Shown: positions 17,064-17,682 of the stretch, one piece after another
How positions within the stretch are numbered: position 1 is the first letter of the stretch
How the letters are laid out: each line of letters begins with the position of its first letter
Assembly: GCA_020355945.1 (NCBI GenBank)
Contig: CP070627.1
Span: 7,897,995-7,915,676, forward strand
Source: Candidatus Aminicenantota bacterium
Lineage (GTDB): Bacteria; Acidobacteriota; Aminicenantia; UBA2199
Direction: 5' to 3'
Length of the DNA: 17,682 bases
Translations under genes and position numbers: made by a program
Notes under the pieces: model-generated
What the model saw: the letters and a program-made list of their open reading frames with translations, nothing else
Databases searched by the model: none
What the model was told of the DNA's origin: nothing

Positions 17064-17072
17064 AGAAGAGGG

Positions 17073-17112
17073 AAGATAGGAAGATGGGAAGATGGGAAGA
17101 TGGGAAGATGGG
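17073..17112. repeat. 8-nt tandem repeat, five units
   Basis: AAGATAGG (17073-17080) is followed by four exact copies of AAGATGGG (17081-17112). A period of eight is not a multiple of three and the tract is not in a real gene, so the open frames crossing it are artefacts. It is prone to slippage. Confidence 0.85.
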
Positions 17113-17151
17113 GAAAAATTGGACAGATGGGAGGTGACAGATGATAGGATG

Positions 17152-17187
17152 TGGTAATCATGGAAATCCTGGTAATCCTGTAAATCA
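17152..17187. repeat. 9-nt degenerate tandem repeat, four units
   Basis: The units are TGGTAATCA, TGGAAATCC, TGGTAATCC and TGTAAATCA, followed by TGG. Read on the minus strand it gives the CAGGATTACC-type motif that is a familiar source of false predicted peptides in repeat-rich genomes (recalled). It has a different unit from the two neighbouring tracts. Confidence 0.8.
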
Positions 17188-17229
17188 TGGTTCGGTCCCT
17201 TTTTCCCGTTTTTGTTCGGGCGTATGTGG

Positions 17230-17247
17230 GCCGTCGTGAATGACGGC
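17230..17247 (-). other. Short hairpin downstream of gene G
   Basis: GCCGTC and GACGGC form a perfect 6-bp stem with a 6-nt loop, located 14 bases after the stop of G. There is no T-run after it in the direction of transcription, so it is not a clear intrinsic terminator. It could be an RNA-processing or stability element, or chance. Confidence 0.4.
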
Positions 17248-17260
17248 TGTTGTCTCATTC

Positions 17261-17682
17261 TCATGGCTTTTCCTTTTTTGATGCATATGTCTTGAGTGCT
17301 GCCCGGTTATATGCCCCCATACGGAGGTTTGCTATGTTTACCGGTTCTTCTGCCAGTTTGTCTACCAGGCCCAGGCGCTCGACATAGATTACCCTTTCTT
17401 TTCCGGCGGGTGTGTTGGCGGCCGCTTCCTGTAACTTATTATTATTTTCTTTGGCCAGGTTTTTAAGGATAAAATTGTCAATGTAAGATTTGTCGGCTTT
17501 TTCGATGTCATTTTGTTTTCTATAATCGTTGGGAATAAGGGTAATGGGTTTGACCTGTTTGATTTCAAAGCCCAGTTTCTTCAACAACTGTGTTATCTTT
17601 TGGGAATAATACCCCAGGACAAATTTAATATCAGTCATTTCATCGTCAAAGTATGCATTGTAAAAATCGCCCAGTCGGATTA
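17261..17682 (-). CDS. Unrecognised protein, 3' end only (5' end outside window)
   Basis: The frame is open to the right edge: 14 more codons precede the first internal ATG (17638), and that ATG has no convincing ribosome site, so the real start lies outside. The visible 140 residues are soluble, Lys/Asn-rich and probably helical, with no TM or recognised motif. The first visible part (about the first 50 residues) is mixed hydrophobic and basic; the rest is charged. The stop is at 17261-17263. It lies on the same strand as the module but is separated from F by 248 bp of repeats, so operon membership is open. Confidence 0.7.
   Translation of the reverse strand, partial: IRLGDFYNAYFDDEMTDIKFVLGYYSQKITQLLKKLGFEIKQVKPITLIPNDYRKQNDIEKADKSYIDNFILKNLAKENNNKLQEAAANTPAGKERVIYVERLGLVDKLAEEPVNIANLRMGAYNRAALKTYASKKEKP

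Noticed and set aside
17073..17187. CRISPR array
   Set aside because: The units are 8-9 nt, directly adjacent and without spacers; no cas gene is in the window.
17025..17264. Minus-strand frames of about 80 codons in the gap between G and F, one overlapping the stop of G as ATGA
   Set aside because: The peptides are translations of the 8- and 9-nt tandem repeats (Ser-His-Leu-Pro and Asp-Tyr-Gln-Asp repeats), typical false predictions from intergenic repeats.
17261..17638. Gene G starting at the ATG at 17638 as a complete 125-residue protein
   Set aside because: The frame stays open upstream to the edge and there is no convincing ribosome site before this ATG, so it is more likely an internal Met of a longer gene.

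Overview
Bacterial DNA of moderate, roughly 40-45% GC by eye, with Shine-Dalgarno sites (AGGAGG-type) ahead of most genes. All supportable genes lie on the minus strand, so the locus reads from right to left. The phylum cannot be read from the sequence. The intergenic repeats (a GCCACAGAGGACACAGAGG-type element, AAGATGGG runs, TGGTAATCC runs) are of a kind I recall from large genomes of uncultured or environmental bacteria. A periplasm-facing signal-peptide protein and membrane-anchored proteins show an envelope-associated system.

Layout in transcription order: (G) 17682-17261, the 3' end of an unrecognised gene cut by the right edge; a 248-bp gap filled with three adjacent short-period repeat tracts; (F) 17012-15987, a membrane-anchored CAP/SCP-like (YkwD-type) protein; (E) 15974-12573, an 1133-residue, almost entirely helical protein of unknown family; (D) 12558-10183, a signal-peptide/VWA/single-TM protein; a 162-bp GC-rich gap with a 7-nt period repeat and hairpins; (C) 10020-6769, a free-standing FtsZ/tubulin-like protein of the Tubulin_2 type; a 147-bp gap; (B) 6621-2665, a fusion of VWA, TM and tubulin-like domains; (A) 2665-1, a second VWA-TM-tubulin-like fusion, overlapping B by one base (TAATG) and running off the left edge. 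Gene A is open over all 888 codons in the window and has no stop there, so a simple stop-to-stop ORF search can miss it.

Together this looks like one operon-like module with three tubulin/FtsZ-superfamily proteins and three VWA domains. Two of the tubulin-like domains are on the same chain as a metal-binding (MIDAS) VWA domain, separated by a membrane segment. The free-standing C keeps the full GGTGAG nucleotide-loop signature; B (GGVGSG) and A (GGTSSG) are altered. A reasonable inference is a membrane-tethered tubulin-like apparatus in which C is the best candidate for the active GTPase, A and B link it to the membrane and to VWA-bound ligands, D adds an exported VWA receptor, F acts in the envelope, and E is a large helical scaffold. 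FtsZ-like/VWA clusters have been proposed as membrane-remodelling systems (FtsZl families, Makarova and Koonin 2010, recalled). The direct VWA-tubulin fusions, their duplication, and the CAP and 1133-residue partners make this locus unusual. No function has been shown, and none is claimed beyond that inference.
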